64,000 bases of DNA from JAGCJX01 sp045638645 (GCA_045638645.1 JAZUBU010000001.1:3569-67568), one strand, 5' to 3'; positions 19,041 through 28,368 are shown, counted from the stretch's first letter. Numbers and translations are program-made. Notes: a model not told the origin generated them from the sequence alone.

Positions 19041-20462
19041 TTAAATGTTGGTGTTCAGATGGAGGGACTTCTCGATCTCACGGACGTAGGTACGGAACGT
19101 ACCGTCAGTATCCATCAAGTCCCGGACGGTTTTGCAGGAATGCAATACCGTTGCGTGCGTTTTACCACCCAGGCTGGCGCCAATTTCGCTCAAGGAGTGT
19201 TCGGTGTATTGGCGGCCGATGTACATGGCAATCTGGCGGGCTTGCGAAATTTCCCGTTTGCGGGAAGAGGAAAGGAATACCTCCGGAGCCAGACCGAAAT
19301 AGCGGCACACCTCGTCCTTGATGGTATCCATGGAGAGTTCGTTTTCCTGCGGAGCGGTGACAAGAGCACCGGTCAGCGTGCGGGCCAGTTCAACGGTAAT
19401 CGGACGGTGCATCAGCGTGGCATTGGCCATCAGAGAAATCAGCGAACCTTCGAGTTCGCGAACGTTGCTGGTGATGGCAGACGCCAGGTAGTGCATCACA
19501 TCGTCTGCCAGGACGATGCCTTCGCGCGCACATTTGGCCTTCAGGATGGCCAGACGGGTCTGGTAGTCGGGTTTGGTCAATTCGGTCGTCAGTCCCCATT
19601 TGAAGCGGGAGAGAAGACGGTCTTCCAATCCTTTGAGTTTCACCGGAGGACGGTCCGAAGTCAGGATGAGCTGTTTGCCGGACAAGTGCAGGTAGTTGAA
19701 GATGTGGAAGAAGGCATTTTGTGTGCCGGGTTTTTCCGCAAATTCCTGTACGTCATCCAGGATCAGCACGTCAATGGATTGGTAGAAGTGGAGGAAGTCG
19801 TTCAATTTGTTCTTGAATTTGACAGCGTCCACGTATTGGGTCTGGAATTTGTTGGCACTGACATACAGCACCACCTTTTCCGGATATTTCTCTTTGATGC
19901 CGATTCCGATCGCCTGAGCCAGGTGGGTTTTTCCCAATCCGGGACCTCCAAAAATGAACAAGGGGTTGAAGGCGTTGTTACCCGGCTTCTCGGATATCTG
20001 GAGACCGGCGCTACGTCCCAACAGGTTGCATTCGCCTTCAATGAAATTTTCGAAGGTATAGCTGGCGTTCAGATTCGGGTTCACTTCCATCCTTCTCAGA
20101 CCCGGAGCGACACGGGAATCCACCTCATCCGGATTGACCGGAGCCGGGATGGTCGGATTGCTCAAATCCCGGTATGTTTTTTGCGGGTAGGTTACCGATG
20201 AGTCTTGAAGGGTCTTGACCCGGTAGAACAAGCGGACATCCGGACCGATTTCGCGTTGCAGAACGCTGGTCAGCAGGGGCAGGAAGTGTTCTTCCAGGTA
20301 TTCCTTGAAAAATTCGGAAGGAACGCCCAATGTCAGCGACTGACCTTCAAGAGACACTGCCTCAATGTGTTGGAACCAAGTGTTGAAAGGGAGCTCATCA
20401 AGGTTATCCTTAATGATACTCAGGCACTTATTCCATACTTGTATGTGTCTTTCAGAGGTCAT
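19041..20462 (-). CDS. dnaA: Chromosomal replication initiator protein DnaA
   Basis: A 473-residue initiator with all four domains: domain I (1-85) for DnaB and self-interaction, a linker rich in Pro and Val, the AAA+ domain with GGPGLGKTH (Walker A) and LILDDVQ (Walker B), and the C-terminal DNA-binding helix-turn-helix with KTHATVLHSCKTV. It binds DnaA boxes and melts oriC. Bacteroidota often have dnaA away from recF/dnaN, as here. A near-consensus -7 element (CAACTTTG, minus strand, 20494-20501) is upstream. Confidence 0.97.
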   Translation of the reverse strand: MTSERHIQVWNKCLSIIKDNLDELPFNTWFQHIEAVSLEGQSLTLGVPSEFFKEYLEEHFLPLLTSVLQREIGPDVRLFYRVKTLQDSSVTYPQKTYRDLSNPTIPAPVNPDEVDSRVAPGLRRMEVNPNLNASYTFENFIEGECNLLGRSAGLQISEKPGNNAFNPLFIFGGPGLGKTHLAQAIGIGIKEKYPEKVVLYVSANKFQTQYVDAVKFKNKLNDFLHFYQSIDVLILDDVQEFAEKPGTQNAFFHIFNYLHLSGKQLILTSDRPPVKLKGLEDRLLSRFKWGLTTELTKPDYQTRLAILKAKCAREGIVLADDVMHYLASAITSNVRELEGSLISLMANATLMHRPITVELARTLTGALVTAPQENELSMDTIKDEVCRYFGLAPEVFLSSSRKREISQARQIAMYIGRQYTEHSLSEIGASLGGKTHATVLHSCKTVRDLMDTDGTFRTYVREIEKSLHLNTNI

Positions 20463-20660
20463 TCAGTTTGATTTTTGGGTTGATTTCGCCTTGCAAAGTT
20501 GGGGCAATTTTTCTTGAAATGAAAATAATTCTGAGCCCAAACAGCCTCAAAAAACACAACTCTCTCATATCCAGTAAGAATAATTTTTACCCCAATTTTT
20601 GAAGTTAAAAAACTGGATTTTTCAAATATTTTTGAGAAAAAATTCGGATTTTTTCTGTGC

Positions 20661-21728
20661 TTATTTGGAAATCCGCGTTACAAAGGCTTCTGGAAAGTAT
20701 TGGCGGACAAACGGGAGGTCTTTGCGGGCTTCGGACTCGGAAGCGTAGCGACCGAAGGTGTATTTGAACATTGAGTTTGCGGTGACGTATTCGCAGTTCG
20801 GAAGACCTTTGAACAACGGGTCCGACGGAGCGAGTTGCTTGCTGGAGGCAAAAATCTGGATCCGGTATGCGCCTTGCGGGTCCATTTTTCCAGCCAGAGC
20901 GGGTCCGGGCAGGGCCGTGGCTACATCCAGGTCCCGTTCGTAGGCCTGTTTGTACCGTTTGATGGCTTCAAAGATGCTGTTGGCCATTTTCTCCCGTTGG
21001 GCTGCACTTCGCATGACTTTCAGGTCGTCCGGGTTGGACATGAAACCGATCTCAGTCAGTACGGCCGGCATGGTGCATTTCCATAAAACCAGCAATCCTC
21101 CTTGTTTGATGCCCCGGTCCTTTTTAATGGCCCCTTTGCGGAACTGGCTTTGCATTTTGTCTGCCAGGTCCAGGCTTTGTTCCAAGTGTGCGTTTTGCAA
21201 GAGGGAAAAGATGATGTAGGATTCGGGGTTATTGGGGTCAAACCCTTGGTAATTGGAGGAATAGTCTTCTTCCAATACGATGACGGAGTTCTCCTGTTTG
21301 CAGACCTCGAAGTTTGAAGCACTTTTGTGCATCCCCATGACCCAGGTTTCTGTGCCCCGTGCAGTGCTGTTGTTTTTGACGGAGTTGACGTGGATGGAGA
21401 TGAACAGGTCGGCGTTGTTCTTGTTGGCGATGGCGGCCCGCTGGTCCAGCGGGATGAACTTGTCGGTTGAACGGGTATAAATGATTTTGATGTCCGGATA
21501 GGCCTCTTCAAGCCGTTTGCCCAACTTGAGGGCTACGTCCAGGACTACGTTTTTTTCCAGGGTCTTGCCATCCCGGCTGACGCAACCGGCATCTTTGCCG
21601 CCGTGTCCCGGGTCAATTACGATGGTCTTGATTCGTATCCCGGAATTTTGGGCCCAAAGCGGACCGTTCGGGAGCAGAAAGAGCCCGAAGAGCAGCAGTA
21701 GGATAAATCTTCTTGTGTTGGATGGCAT
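20661..21728 (-). CDS. N-acetylmuramoyl-L-alanine amidase with SPOR-like C-terminus
   Basis: A 355-residue exported cell-wall hydrolase. A signal peptide (about 1-26) precedes an Amidase_3 domain beginning with VIDPGHGGKDAG (zinc His and Glu region). The LTEIGFMSN segment carries the catalytic Glu. The last about 75 residues (YRIQIFASS...YTFGRYASESEA) look like a SPOR peptidoglycan-binding domain. It cleaves the amide bond between MurNAc and L-Ala, probably at division sites. The minus-strand -7 element is at 21763-21770. Confidence 0.92.
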   Translation of the reverse strand: MPSNTRRFILLLLFGLFLLPNGPLWAQNSGIRIKTIVIDPGHGGKDAGCVSRDGKTLEKNVVLDVALKLGKRLEEAYPDIKIIYTRSTDKFIPLDQRAAIANKNNADLFISIHVNSVKNNSTARGTETWVMGMHKSASNFEVCKQENSVIVLEEDYSSNYQGFDPNNPESYIIFSLLQNAHLEQSLDLADKMQSQFRKGAIKKDRGIKQGGLLVLWKCTMPAVLTEIGFMSNPDDLKVMRSAAQREKMANSIFEAIKRYKQAYERDLDVATALPGPALAGKMDPQGAYRIQIFASSKQLAPSDPLFKGLPNCEYVTANSMFKYTFGRYASESEARKDLPFVRQYFPEAFVTRISK

Positions 21729-21762
21729 ATTTCTTGCAAAATTTTTTTAGTTTTGCAGTTTG

Positions 21763-21770
21763 CAAAGTTA
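21763..21770 (-). promoter_or_regulatory. -7 promoter element of the amidase gene
   Basis: The minus strand reads TAACTTTG (TAnnTTTG), 35 bp before the amidase start. A plus-strand match TAGTTTTG at 21748-21755 may serve the divergent lptD-like gene, whose ATG is at 21783. Confidence 0.5.
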
Positions 21771-21782
21771 AGTAAATTTTTG

Positions 21783-24608
21783 ATGTCCAAAACGCATCTT
21801 CGTCATATAATCTTTCTGCTGTTTCTGTCGCTTTGTTTGTTTGCATCGGCCAAACATGCGACAGCTGCTCCGCGTACGCTTTACCAACAACAGTTGGACA
21901 GTTTGCGTTCGCGGGTAGCGGTTGATACGTCCCGATTTGTTTCCGACAGTCTGCGCGTGGCGGCAGACAGTACCTCCCTTGAGGACCTGAGTGTGGATAC
22001 GGCCGGGGTTGCCCAAGCGGCGCAAAAGCCGACCGGGATGTTGCAGATGCCGGCCTTTTCTACGGCCCGAGACTCCATCATCGAGGATTTTTCCAACGGG
22101 AAAAAGATGCTGTATTACTACGGGGATGTACAGGTAACTTACGGGAATATGTCTCTGAAAGCCGGTTACATGGCTTACGACGTCGATTCCAAGACGGTTT
22201 TTGCCAGCGGTTTCCGCGATTCTACCGGAAAATGGGACGGCAAACCGGAGATGCAGGAAAACGGCAAGACCTATACCATGGAATCCATCTTGTACAACTT
22301 TGAAACGAGCAAGATGCGGATCTGGAACATGATTACCCAAGAGGAAGAAGGCTTCCTTCACGGGGAGAAGATGAAGATGATGCCGGACAAGTCCATCAAC
22401 ATCCAGCAAGGGAAATATACGGTGTGTGATCACGAGCACCCGCACTATTATTTGCAGATGACCGTCGCCAAGACGGTGACGCAGCCTTCCCAAAAGACGG
22501 TGTTCGGTCCGGCCTACCTGGTGCTGGCGGACGTGCCCCTGCCGTTGGGTCTTCCCTTTGGTTTCGTGCCGAAACGACCCGAGCGTGCCAGTGGTCTGCT
22601 CTTCCCGTCGTATGGGGAAGAAGTGGCCCGGGGTTTTTATCTGAAGGATCTGGGATACTACTTTGTGCTGGGGGATTACTTTGACATTGCGCTGACAGGA
22701 GATATTTATACGAAAGGTTCTTGGGCCATCGATTTGAACGCCCGATACAAGGTGCGGTACAAACACAACGGGAACTTTGCCCTGACCTATTCGGCCGATG
22801 TGACCGGTGAACGGGGAAGTACGGACTACGGTGAGTCCCGCAACTTCTCGGTAAAATGGTCCCATGCGCAGGATCCGAAGGCCCGTCCGGGAACCTCCTT
22901 CCGGGCATCGGTGAATTTCTCCAGCCCCTCGAACAACCGCTACAATTCGACCTCCATCAACGAGGCCCTGCAAAGCCAGGTGTCTTCGTCGATCTCCTAT
23001 TCCAAGACCTGGAGCAAGATGAGCGTGTCCATCAACGCCTTGCACAGCCAGAACTCCCGCGACAGTTCGTACAACATCACGTTCCCGAACCTGACCTTCA
23101 ACGTCAACCGGTTCTATCCCTTCAAACGGGAGGTCCGTGTGGGCAAGGAACGTTTCTATGAAAAGATTGCCTTGACCTACAACACGACCTTCCAGAACAA
23201 AATCAACTTCAAGGCCCGTGAGGTCCATGATCCCGATTTCTGGAGCAAGATGAAGAACGGGATGAACCACAAGTTCAGCATCTCCCTTCCTTCGTTCACG
23301 TTGTTGAAGTACCTGAACTTTGCGCCCTCGGTCAACTACGGAATGAACTGGTACTTCCAGGAAAGCTACCGGGAATACAATCCGGAGACGAACCGTGTGG
23401 AAACCCTGATGACCGATGCCTTCAGCACCTTCGGTATTTCGCAGGACTTTTCAGCCGGTCTGTCCATGAGTACCCGGATTTACGGTATGTTCAACTTCCG
23501 TCCCGACCGGAATCTGCAAGCCATCCGGCACATGATTACGCCCTCGGTTTCCTTCAGCTACAAACCCGAGTTGGGAACACCGGGCAACGGGTTTACTACC
23601 TATACGTATGAGGACAAGAACGGGGAGATAAAAACGGTGGAATACAACCGCTATTCCGGTGGGGTGTACAATCCTCCTTCCAAAGGAAAGACCGCTCGCT
23701 TGTCTTTTGAAATCGGTAACAACCTGGAGGCCAAAGTCAAGGATCCCCAGGATACAACGGGTGTTGGTACCAAGAAGATCAAACTCATCGACCAGCTCAC
23801 CCTCCGTTCGGCTTACAATTTCCTGGCCGACTCCATGCGTTTTGAAAATATCGGGTTGACGATGAATACCACCATCTTCAACAAGGTGAACATCAGCGGA
23901 AACTTGAACTTCGACCCTTACGCCATCAACGAGCGCGGTCAGCGCATCAACGAATACAGCGTGGTGAAAAACGGTATCAGCCAGTTGGTACGTCTGACCC
24001 GGGCCAGTGCCTCGGTGTCCTATACCATTTCTGGCGAAGGCCGGATGTTGGGCAATGACGGTTCCATGGATCAGGGCGGCGGTCAGGCTCCGGGAGGCAA
24101 CGCCCCCCGTGGTAATGCAGGTCCTCCAGGCCGTGGTGGCAACAACCGTGGCGGTGGTGGGGCCAGTGGCAACCAACAATATTATCGGGTCTATTACCAC
24201 CCGGTGACCGGAGAATACATTCCCGGCGGTTGGGTGTATTACATGAACCCCAACGTGCCCTGGTCCTTGAACATGTCTGCGTCTTATTCGTACAACAAAT
24301 CCTATCAGTACACCAATGAACGTCTGATTGAAAAGAATGCACATACCCTGACGATGAACGTCTCGGGACAGGTTCGCCTGACCAAAGACTTGAACATATC
24401 GGCCAATGCCAACTTCGACGTGGTCAAAATGCAATTGTCCACCTCCCAGATCAGTGCTAGCTACGACCTGCACTGCTTCCAGATCTCGTTCTCCTGGGTG
24501 CCTACGGGTCAATGGAAGAGCTGGAGCTTCCGGATCAATGCAAAGGCAGCGGCTTTGGCAGACTTGTTGCAGTACAAGAAGAACGCATCTTATCGTGACA
24601 ATTTTTAA
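21783..24608 (+). CDS. LptD-like LPS assembly outer-membrane protein
   Basis: A 941-residue protein with a signal peptide, an OstA/LptA-like N-terminal beta-taco region (about 70-260, with YYGDVQVTYGNMSLKAGYM and the LPLGLPFGFVPKRPERASGLLFP segment) and a large C-terminal beta barrel. This matches the Bacteroidota putative LPS assembly protein LptD, which inserts lipopolysaccharide into the outer leaflet. The start at 21783 gives a normal signal peptide; the upstream ATG at 21753 would overlap promoter sequence. Oddity: residues about 757-799 are a Gly/Asn/Pro-rich low-complexity insert inside the barrel region. Confidence 0.85.
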   Translation: MSKTHLRHIIFLLFLSLCLFASAKHATAAPRTLYQQQLDSLRSRVAVDTSRFVSDSLRVAADSTSLEDLSVDTAGVAQAAQKPTGMLQMPAFSTARDSIIEDFSNGKKMLYYYGDVQVTYGNMSLKAGYMAYDVDSKTVFASGFRDSTGKWDGKPEMQENGKTYTMESILYNFETSKMRIWNMITQEEEGFLHGEKMKMMPDKSINIQQGKYTVCDHEHPHYYLQMTVAKTVTQPSQKTVFGPAYLVLADVPLPLGLPFGFVPKRPERASGLLFPSYGEEVARGFYLKDLGYYFVLGDYFDIALTGDIYTKGSWAIDLNARYKVRYKHNGNFALTYSADVTGERGSTDYGESRNFSVKWSHAQDPKARPGTSFRASVNFSSPSNNRYNSTSINEALQSQVSSSISYSKTWSKMSVSINALHSQNSRDSSYNITFPNLTFNVNRFYPFKREVRVGKERFYEKIALTYNTTFQNKINFKAREVHDPDFWSKMKNGMNHKFSISLPSFTLLKYLNFAPSVNYGMNWYFQESYREYNPETNRVETLMTDAFSTFGISQDFSAGLSMSTRIYGMFNFRPDRNLQAIRHMITPSVSFSYKPELGTPGNGFTTYTYEDKNGEIKTVEYNRYSGGVYNPPSKGKTARLSFEIGNNLEAKVKDPQDTTGVGTKKIKLIDQLTLRSAYNFLADSMRFENIGLTMNTTIFNKVNISGNLNFDPYAINERGQRINEYSVVKNGISQLVRLTRASASVSYTISGEGRMLGNDGSMDQGGGQAPGGNAPRGNAGPPGRGGNNRGGGGASGNQQYYRVYYHPVTGEYIPGGWVYYMNPNVPWSLNMSASYSYNKSYQYTNERLIEKNAHTLTMNVSGQVRLTKDLNISANANFDVVKMQLSTSQISASYDLHCFQISFSWVPTGQWKSWSFRINAKAAALADLLQYKKNASYRDNF

Positions 24609-24626
24609 CCCAATAATTGATTCAAT

Positions 24627-25007
24627 ATGAGTAAACGAGTAATTGCTAGTCCCTTGGCTCCTGCAGCTGTGGGACCGTACAGCCAAGCTATTGAGGCCAA
24701 CGGTACGTTGTATGTATCCGGCCAACTTCCGATTGACGCTAAAACCGGTGAATTCCCGGAAGGTGGCGTTCGTGAACAACTGGAACAAATTTTCCAAAAC
24801 GTGGGCCACATCCTCCGCGAAGCAGGATATGATTTCTCCAACGTGGTGAAAACAACGGTTTACCTGACCGATATGAAGGATTTTGCTGTTTTGAACGAAG
24901 TGTATGCAAAATACTACTGCGAACCCTTCCCGGCTCGTGTTGCTTATGCGGTAGCTGCTCTTCCGAAAGGTGCTTTGGCTGAGGCAGATGTAATCGCAGT
25001 GAAATAA
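24627..25007 (+). CDS. ridA: RidA family enamine/imine deaminase
   Basis: A 126-residue YjgF/YER057c/UK114 protein. It has the pattern A.AVGPYSQA, VSGQLPID, NVVKTTVYLTDM and the catalytic Arg in FPARVAYAV. RidA hydrolyses reactive 2-aminoacrylate-type enamines released by PLP enzymes. Nearly full family identity in motifs. It lies 18 bp after the lptD-like gene, and a hairpin at 25045-25085 separates it from rho. Confidence 0.95.
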   Translation: MSKRVIASPLAPAAVGPYSQAIEANGTLYVSGQLPIDAKTGEFPEGGVREQLEQIFQNVGHILREAGYDFSNVVKTTVYLTDMKDFAVLNEVYAKYYCEPFPARVAYAVAALPKGALAEADVIAVK

Positions 25008-25011
25008 TTCG

Positions 25012-25042
25012 TTGGAATTTTGTAAAAAGTTCCCTATCTTTG
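25012..25042 (+). promoter_or_regulatory. Promoter of rho
   Basis: TTG at 25012-25014 and TATCTTTG at 25035-25042 are separated by 20 bp, close to the Bacteroidota consensus. The predicted transcript start is about 25048, at the left arm of the hairpin that follows. Confidence 0.6.
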
Positions 25043-25044
25043 TG

Positions 25045-25085
25045 TGTCGGAGAGAGGCGGCTCCGCAACTCTCCGACATTTTCTT
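25045..25085 (+). terminator. Hairpin with T-run in the ridA-rho gap (terminator or rho leader structure)
   Basis: A 10-bp perfect stem (25045-25054 with 25069-25078, TGTCGGAGAG) encloses an inner GCGG/CCGC pairing and is followed by TTTTCTT. It could terminate ridA transcripts, or act as a 5' hairpin or attenuator on the rho message, because the rho promoter lies directly before it. Confidence 0.65.
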
Positions 25086-25123
25086 ACACAATTCTATACT
25101 TTCTGTCCTAAACATTCACGAGA

Positions 25124-27010
25124 ATGTACGATATTATCCAATTGAATGGCAAGAGCCAAGAAGATTTGGTTGCCATTGCAAAAGCCTTGCAGATTAAAAA
25201 AGCGGATGCCATGTCCCGCGAGGATCTGATTTACCAAATTCTGGATGAACAAGCCATTCAGGGAGCCAACCAACCCGCTCCCCGTCGCAGAAACCGTATC
25301 CAGCGCGATGGTTCTCCGGTACCGGTATTTTCAACCGGTGAGGGCCCTGCTAAAGAAACGAAACCCGTGGAGGCAGCCCCTGTTGCCGAAAAGAAATCCG
25401 ATGAGACGGCAGCCCCTGTAGAGAAGAAGCGCCGGGGTCGTCCGGCAAAGCAAAAACCGGTAGAAGGACAGCAAGTAACCGAGCAAATCCCTGCTCCGGC
25501 CGAAACCAAGGTGGAAGCCGTTCCGGCAGAAGGACAATCGGCCGAGAAACCCCATCAGGACCGTCGCCGAAAGAAGCATGCGAAGCCGGAACATAGACCG
25601 GACGAAAAAACCGAAGTTGTTCAAGCGGAAGCAACGCAACCCGCCGAGGTGGTTGAGACCCAAGCGACCGCGGTGGATGCGGAAGCAGCACCGGCGACCG
25701 AAGCAGCGAAAGAAGGTGGCGCGCAACCCCGCAAACGCAATCGTAAGAAAAAAACAGAAAAAATTGACCTGGAAGGCGAACTGACTCTCCAGCTTGCCGA
25801 CATGCCTGCCGAAGGAGTGACGGCGGAGAGCCAAACTCCGGTTCAGGAACAGGAAGTTTCCGAGAAACAAAAGCCGCACCGCATTGAATTTGAGGCAGTC
25901 ATTGAAGCCTCCGGTGTGTTGGAAATCATGCCTGACGGTTATGGTTTCCTCCGTTCATCCGATTACAACTACCTCAACTCTCCGGATGACATCTATGTTT
26001 CTCAAAACCAAATCAAGACCTATGCGCTGAAGACCGGTGACACCGTCTTTGGTGAGATCCGTCCGCCGAAGGAAGGCGACAAATATTTCCCTTTGGTCCG
26101 TATCAAGACCATCAACGGCCGTTCACCGGAGTACATCCGTGACCGTGTTCCTTTTGATTACCTGACCCCGTTGTTCCCGGAAGAAAAATTCAACATCACG
26201 GACAAAGGTCACAACAACCTTTCGACCCGTATCGTAGACCTGTTTACACCGATCGGTAAAGGTCAACGGGGTTTGATCGTTGCTCAGCCGAAGACCGGTA
26301 AGACCATGTTGCTCAAGTCCATTGCCAATGCCATCGCCGAAAACCACCCGGAAGTGTACATGATCGTCCTCTTGATTGACGAACGTCCGGAAGAAGTGAC
26401 CGACATGGCGCGTTCGGTGAAAGCGGAAGTCGTGGCATCGACCTTTGATGAACCCGCAGAAAAGCACGTAAAAGTGGCCAGCATCGTGTTGGAAAAAGCC
26501 AAACGTCTGGTGGAATGCGGACACGACGTGGTGATTTTCCTGGATTCCATCACCCGTCTGGCCCGTGCCTTCAACACCGTCCAACCGGCCTCCGGTAAGG
26601 TGTTATCCGGTGGTGTGGATGCCAACGCTCTTCACAAACCGAAACGTTTCTTTGGTGCCGCCCGTAACATTGAAAACGGTGGTTCGTTGACCATTCTGGC
26701 AACCGCTTTGACCGAAACCGGTTCGAAGATGGACGAAGTGATTTTTGAAGAATTCAAGGGTACCGGTAACATGGAATTGCAATTGGATCGCAAACTCTCC
26801 AACAAACGGATTTTCCCGGCGGTTGATGTAACGTTGAGCAGTACCCGCCGTGATGATTTGCTCCTGGATAAGGATACCCTGAACCGTTTGTGGATCTTGC
26901 GCAACTACCTGGCCGACATGACTTGTGTGGAAGCCATGGACTTCCTCAAAGGCCGCCTGGAAAAAACTCGTGACAACGACGAGTTCCTCATCTCCATGAA
27001 TGGAGAATAA
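25124..27010 (+). CDS. rho: Transcription termination factor Rho with long disordered insert
   Basis: A 628-residue Rho, about 200 residues longer than E. coli Rho. Residues 1-45 form the N-terminal helical domain; about 47-250 are a low-complexity Ala/Pro/Glu/Lys-rich insert; then the cold-shock RNA-binding domain (DGYGFLR near 266) and the hexameric ATPase with AQPKTGKTML (Walker A), LLIDERPEEVTDM and VVIFLDSITR (Walker B). Such inserts are characteristic of Bacteroidota Rho, and in Bacteroides thetaiotaomicron the insert has been reported to drive phase separation. ATP-driven release of transcripts. Confidence 0.97.
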   Translation: MYDIIQLNGKSQEDLVAIAKALQIKKADAMSREDLIYQILDEQAIQGANQPAPRRRNRIQRDGSPVPVFSTGEGPAKETKPVEAAPVAEKKSDETAAPVEKKRRGRPAKQKPVEGQQVTEQIPAPAETKVEAVPAEGQSAEKPHQDRRRKKHAKPEHRPDEKTEVVQAEATQPAEVVETQATAVDAEAAPATEAAKEGGAQPRKRNRKKKTEKIDLEGELTLQLADMPAEGVTAESQTPVQEQEVSEKQKPHRIEFEAVIEASGVLEIMPDGYGFLRSSDYNYLNSPDDIYVSQNQIKTYALKTGDTVFGEIRPPKEGDKYFPLVRIKTINGRSPEYIRDRVPFDYLTPLFPEEKFNITDKGHNNLSTRIVDLFTPIGKGQRGLIVAQPKTGKTMLLKSIANAIAENHPEVYMIVLLIDERPEEVTDMARSVKAEVVASTFDEPAEKHVKVASIVLEKAKRLVECGHDVVIFLDSITRLARAFNTVQPASGKVLSGGVDANALHKPKRFFGAARNIENGGSLTILATALTETGSKMDEVIFEEFKGTGNMELQLDRKLSNKRIFPAVDVTLSSTRRDDLLLDKDTLNRLWILRNYLADMTCVEAMDFLKGRLEKTRDNDEFLISMNGE

Positions 27011-27043
27011 TCCGACCGACTAAGTTTTAGGAAAAAATAGAAA

Positions 27044-27086
27044 GAATGATCTTCCGGCTATGCATTGAATAGCCAGAAGATCATTC
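27044..27086 (-). terminator. Terminator hairpin overlapping the 3' end of the His-rich transporter gene
   Basis: An 18-bp stem with one wobble pair (27044-27061 with 27069-27086) is followed on the minus strand by a T-rich tract. The right arm and loop encode the last residues of the transporter, so the terminator is built into the coding end. It also faces the end of rho. Confidence 0.75.
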
Positions 27087-28353
27087 CTGTTATAATCGCC
27101 ACAGCAATGTTGATGAGCTTTGCCCGAACAAAGCTGCGTTTGCTTTGTGCCAGCAGGGGCAGGGTCGTGTGGCCGTCTTGGGCAATCGAACTGGCCAGCA
27201 GAACGGATACCGGGACCATGCCGGTGGCGTAAAGCGAGATGAAGATCATGTGGGGGCCGGATTCGGGAATGATGCCGATGAGGGCAGCCAGGATGATCAT
27301 GAACGGGATGTTCGAGCGGATCCAATGCTCGATGTCCAGGTATTGCAGGCCCACCTGGATCAAGGTCAACGCGCCGAACGTCCATAAGAAGATGGACAGG
27401 AAATGTTTGCGGATCACGTGGTTCCAGATGTGCTCTTCGACGAAGTGTTCGCTGGCGGTCATCGTCAGGAACAAAACCCCCAACGACAGGATGGCAAAAG
27501 CGATGTTCAGCCAACGTTCGCTGAAGATCTCCATGGTGTGGTCGTGGGTGTGCAACTCGGCCGGCTTGTGTGCATGTCCGTGTTCGTGGAGTTCGGCGGG
27601 ATGGTGGTCCGTTGCGTGGTCCTGTTCGACTGCGTGTGCATCGTCTGTGCTATGGTTGTGGGCCAGGTGGTTGCAGTCGGCGGTGTGTACGTGACCAGCC
27701 GCGTGATCAGCCGTGTGGTTGTGTTCCGATAATGCGTGTTCGTGTTCCACAATATCGTGCACGTGGGCGCTGTGGTCGTGTTCCAGCAGACCGGCAAACA
27801 TGGCGATGATGAAGGCGGTGATGCCCATCAATAGGATGATTTTGTGACGGCTTGCGTGGCGGAGCTTGCGGTAGGATTCCCGTTTCCACGGGGAGGGGAG
27901 TCCGGTGTGGTGGTGCTCGTCGTGGTGGTGGATTTCAAAATCCTGGTCGCAACCGGCAATGGGCAAGGGCTTTTTGAAGAATTTGTCCACCAGCAGGCCT
28001 GTTACGACGGCAATGGCAAAGAGTCCCAGAAAAATCAGCAGGGCCTGTTTGGGAATCATGGCCAGCATCACGAAGGCCTCGTCTCCAGAAGAGCAGATCA
28101 TCATCGCCACCAGGGCTCCGAAACTCAGTAGCCGGTGTGCATACAATGATACGGCGGCAAACCCTCCGATGCAACCCGGAATCAGGCCCAAAAGGGAACC
28201 CAACAGGACTTGTTTGGGTTTGGATCCCTGCAGGCGGGCGAACCATTTTCCGCCCGAACCGACATTGATGTATTCAATGCCGAGCATCATGATGATGACC
28301 AGGCAGGTGATGAGGATGGAGTTGCGGAGAACTTCTTGTAACAAGTGGACCAT
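27058..28353 (-). CDS. Putative metal (manganese/arsenic-efflux family) transporter with His-rich loop
   Basis: A 431-residue polytopic membrane protein with about 10 hydrophobic segments in two halves. Conserved blocks such as LGLIPGCIGGF and its second-half counterpart IIPESGPHMIF resemble the permease family annotated as putative manganese transporter or arsenic efflux protein. Between the halves is a hydrophilic stretch (192-272) with 25 His residues, preceded by HHHDEHHH at 142-149, which probably binds a transition metal. It lies 15 bp after meaB on the same strand. Substrate not proven; a divalent cation is the best guess. Confidence 0.7.
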   Translation of the reverse strand: MVHLLQEVLRNSILITCLVIIMMLGIEYINVGSGGKWFARLQGSKPKQVLLGSLLGLIPGCIGGFAAVSLYAHRLLSFGALVAMMICSSGDEAFVMLAMIPKQALLIFLGLFAIAVVTGLLVDKFFKKPLPIAGCDQDFEIHHHDEHHHTGLPSPWKRESYRKLRHASRHKIILLMGITAFIIAMFAGLLEHDHSAHVHDIVEHEHALSEHNHTADHAAGHVHTADCNHLAHNHSTDDAHAVEQDHATDHHPAELHEHGHAHKPAELHTHDHTMEIFSERWLNIAFAILSLGVLFLTMTASEHFVEEHIWNHVIRKHFLSIFLWTFGALTLIQVGLQYLDIEHWIRSNIPFMIILAALIGIIPESGPHMIFISLYATGMVPVSVLLASSIAQDGHTTLPLLAQSKRSFVRAKLINIAVAIITGMIFWLFNA

Positions 28354-28368
28354 GGGTGCTTGGGGCGG

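Noticed and set aside
18408..20201. 597-residue plus-strand frame
   Set aside because: It is antisense to pepD and dnaA, both confidently identified, and has no family features of its own.
20463..20660. Possible oriC next to dnaA
   Set aside because: The gap is AT-rich but I find no DnaA box matching TTATNCACA on either strand, so there is no support.
23451..25115. 554-residue minus-strand frame
   Set aside because: It is antisense to the lptD-like gene, ridA and the rho leader, with no recognisable domain.
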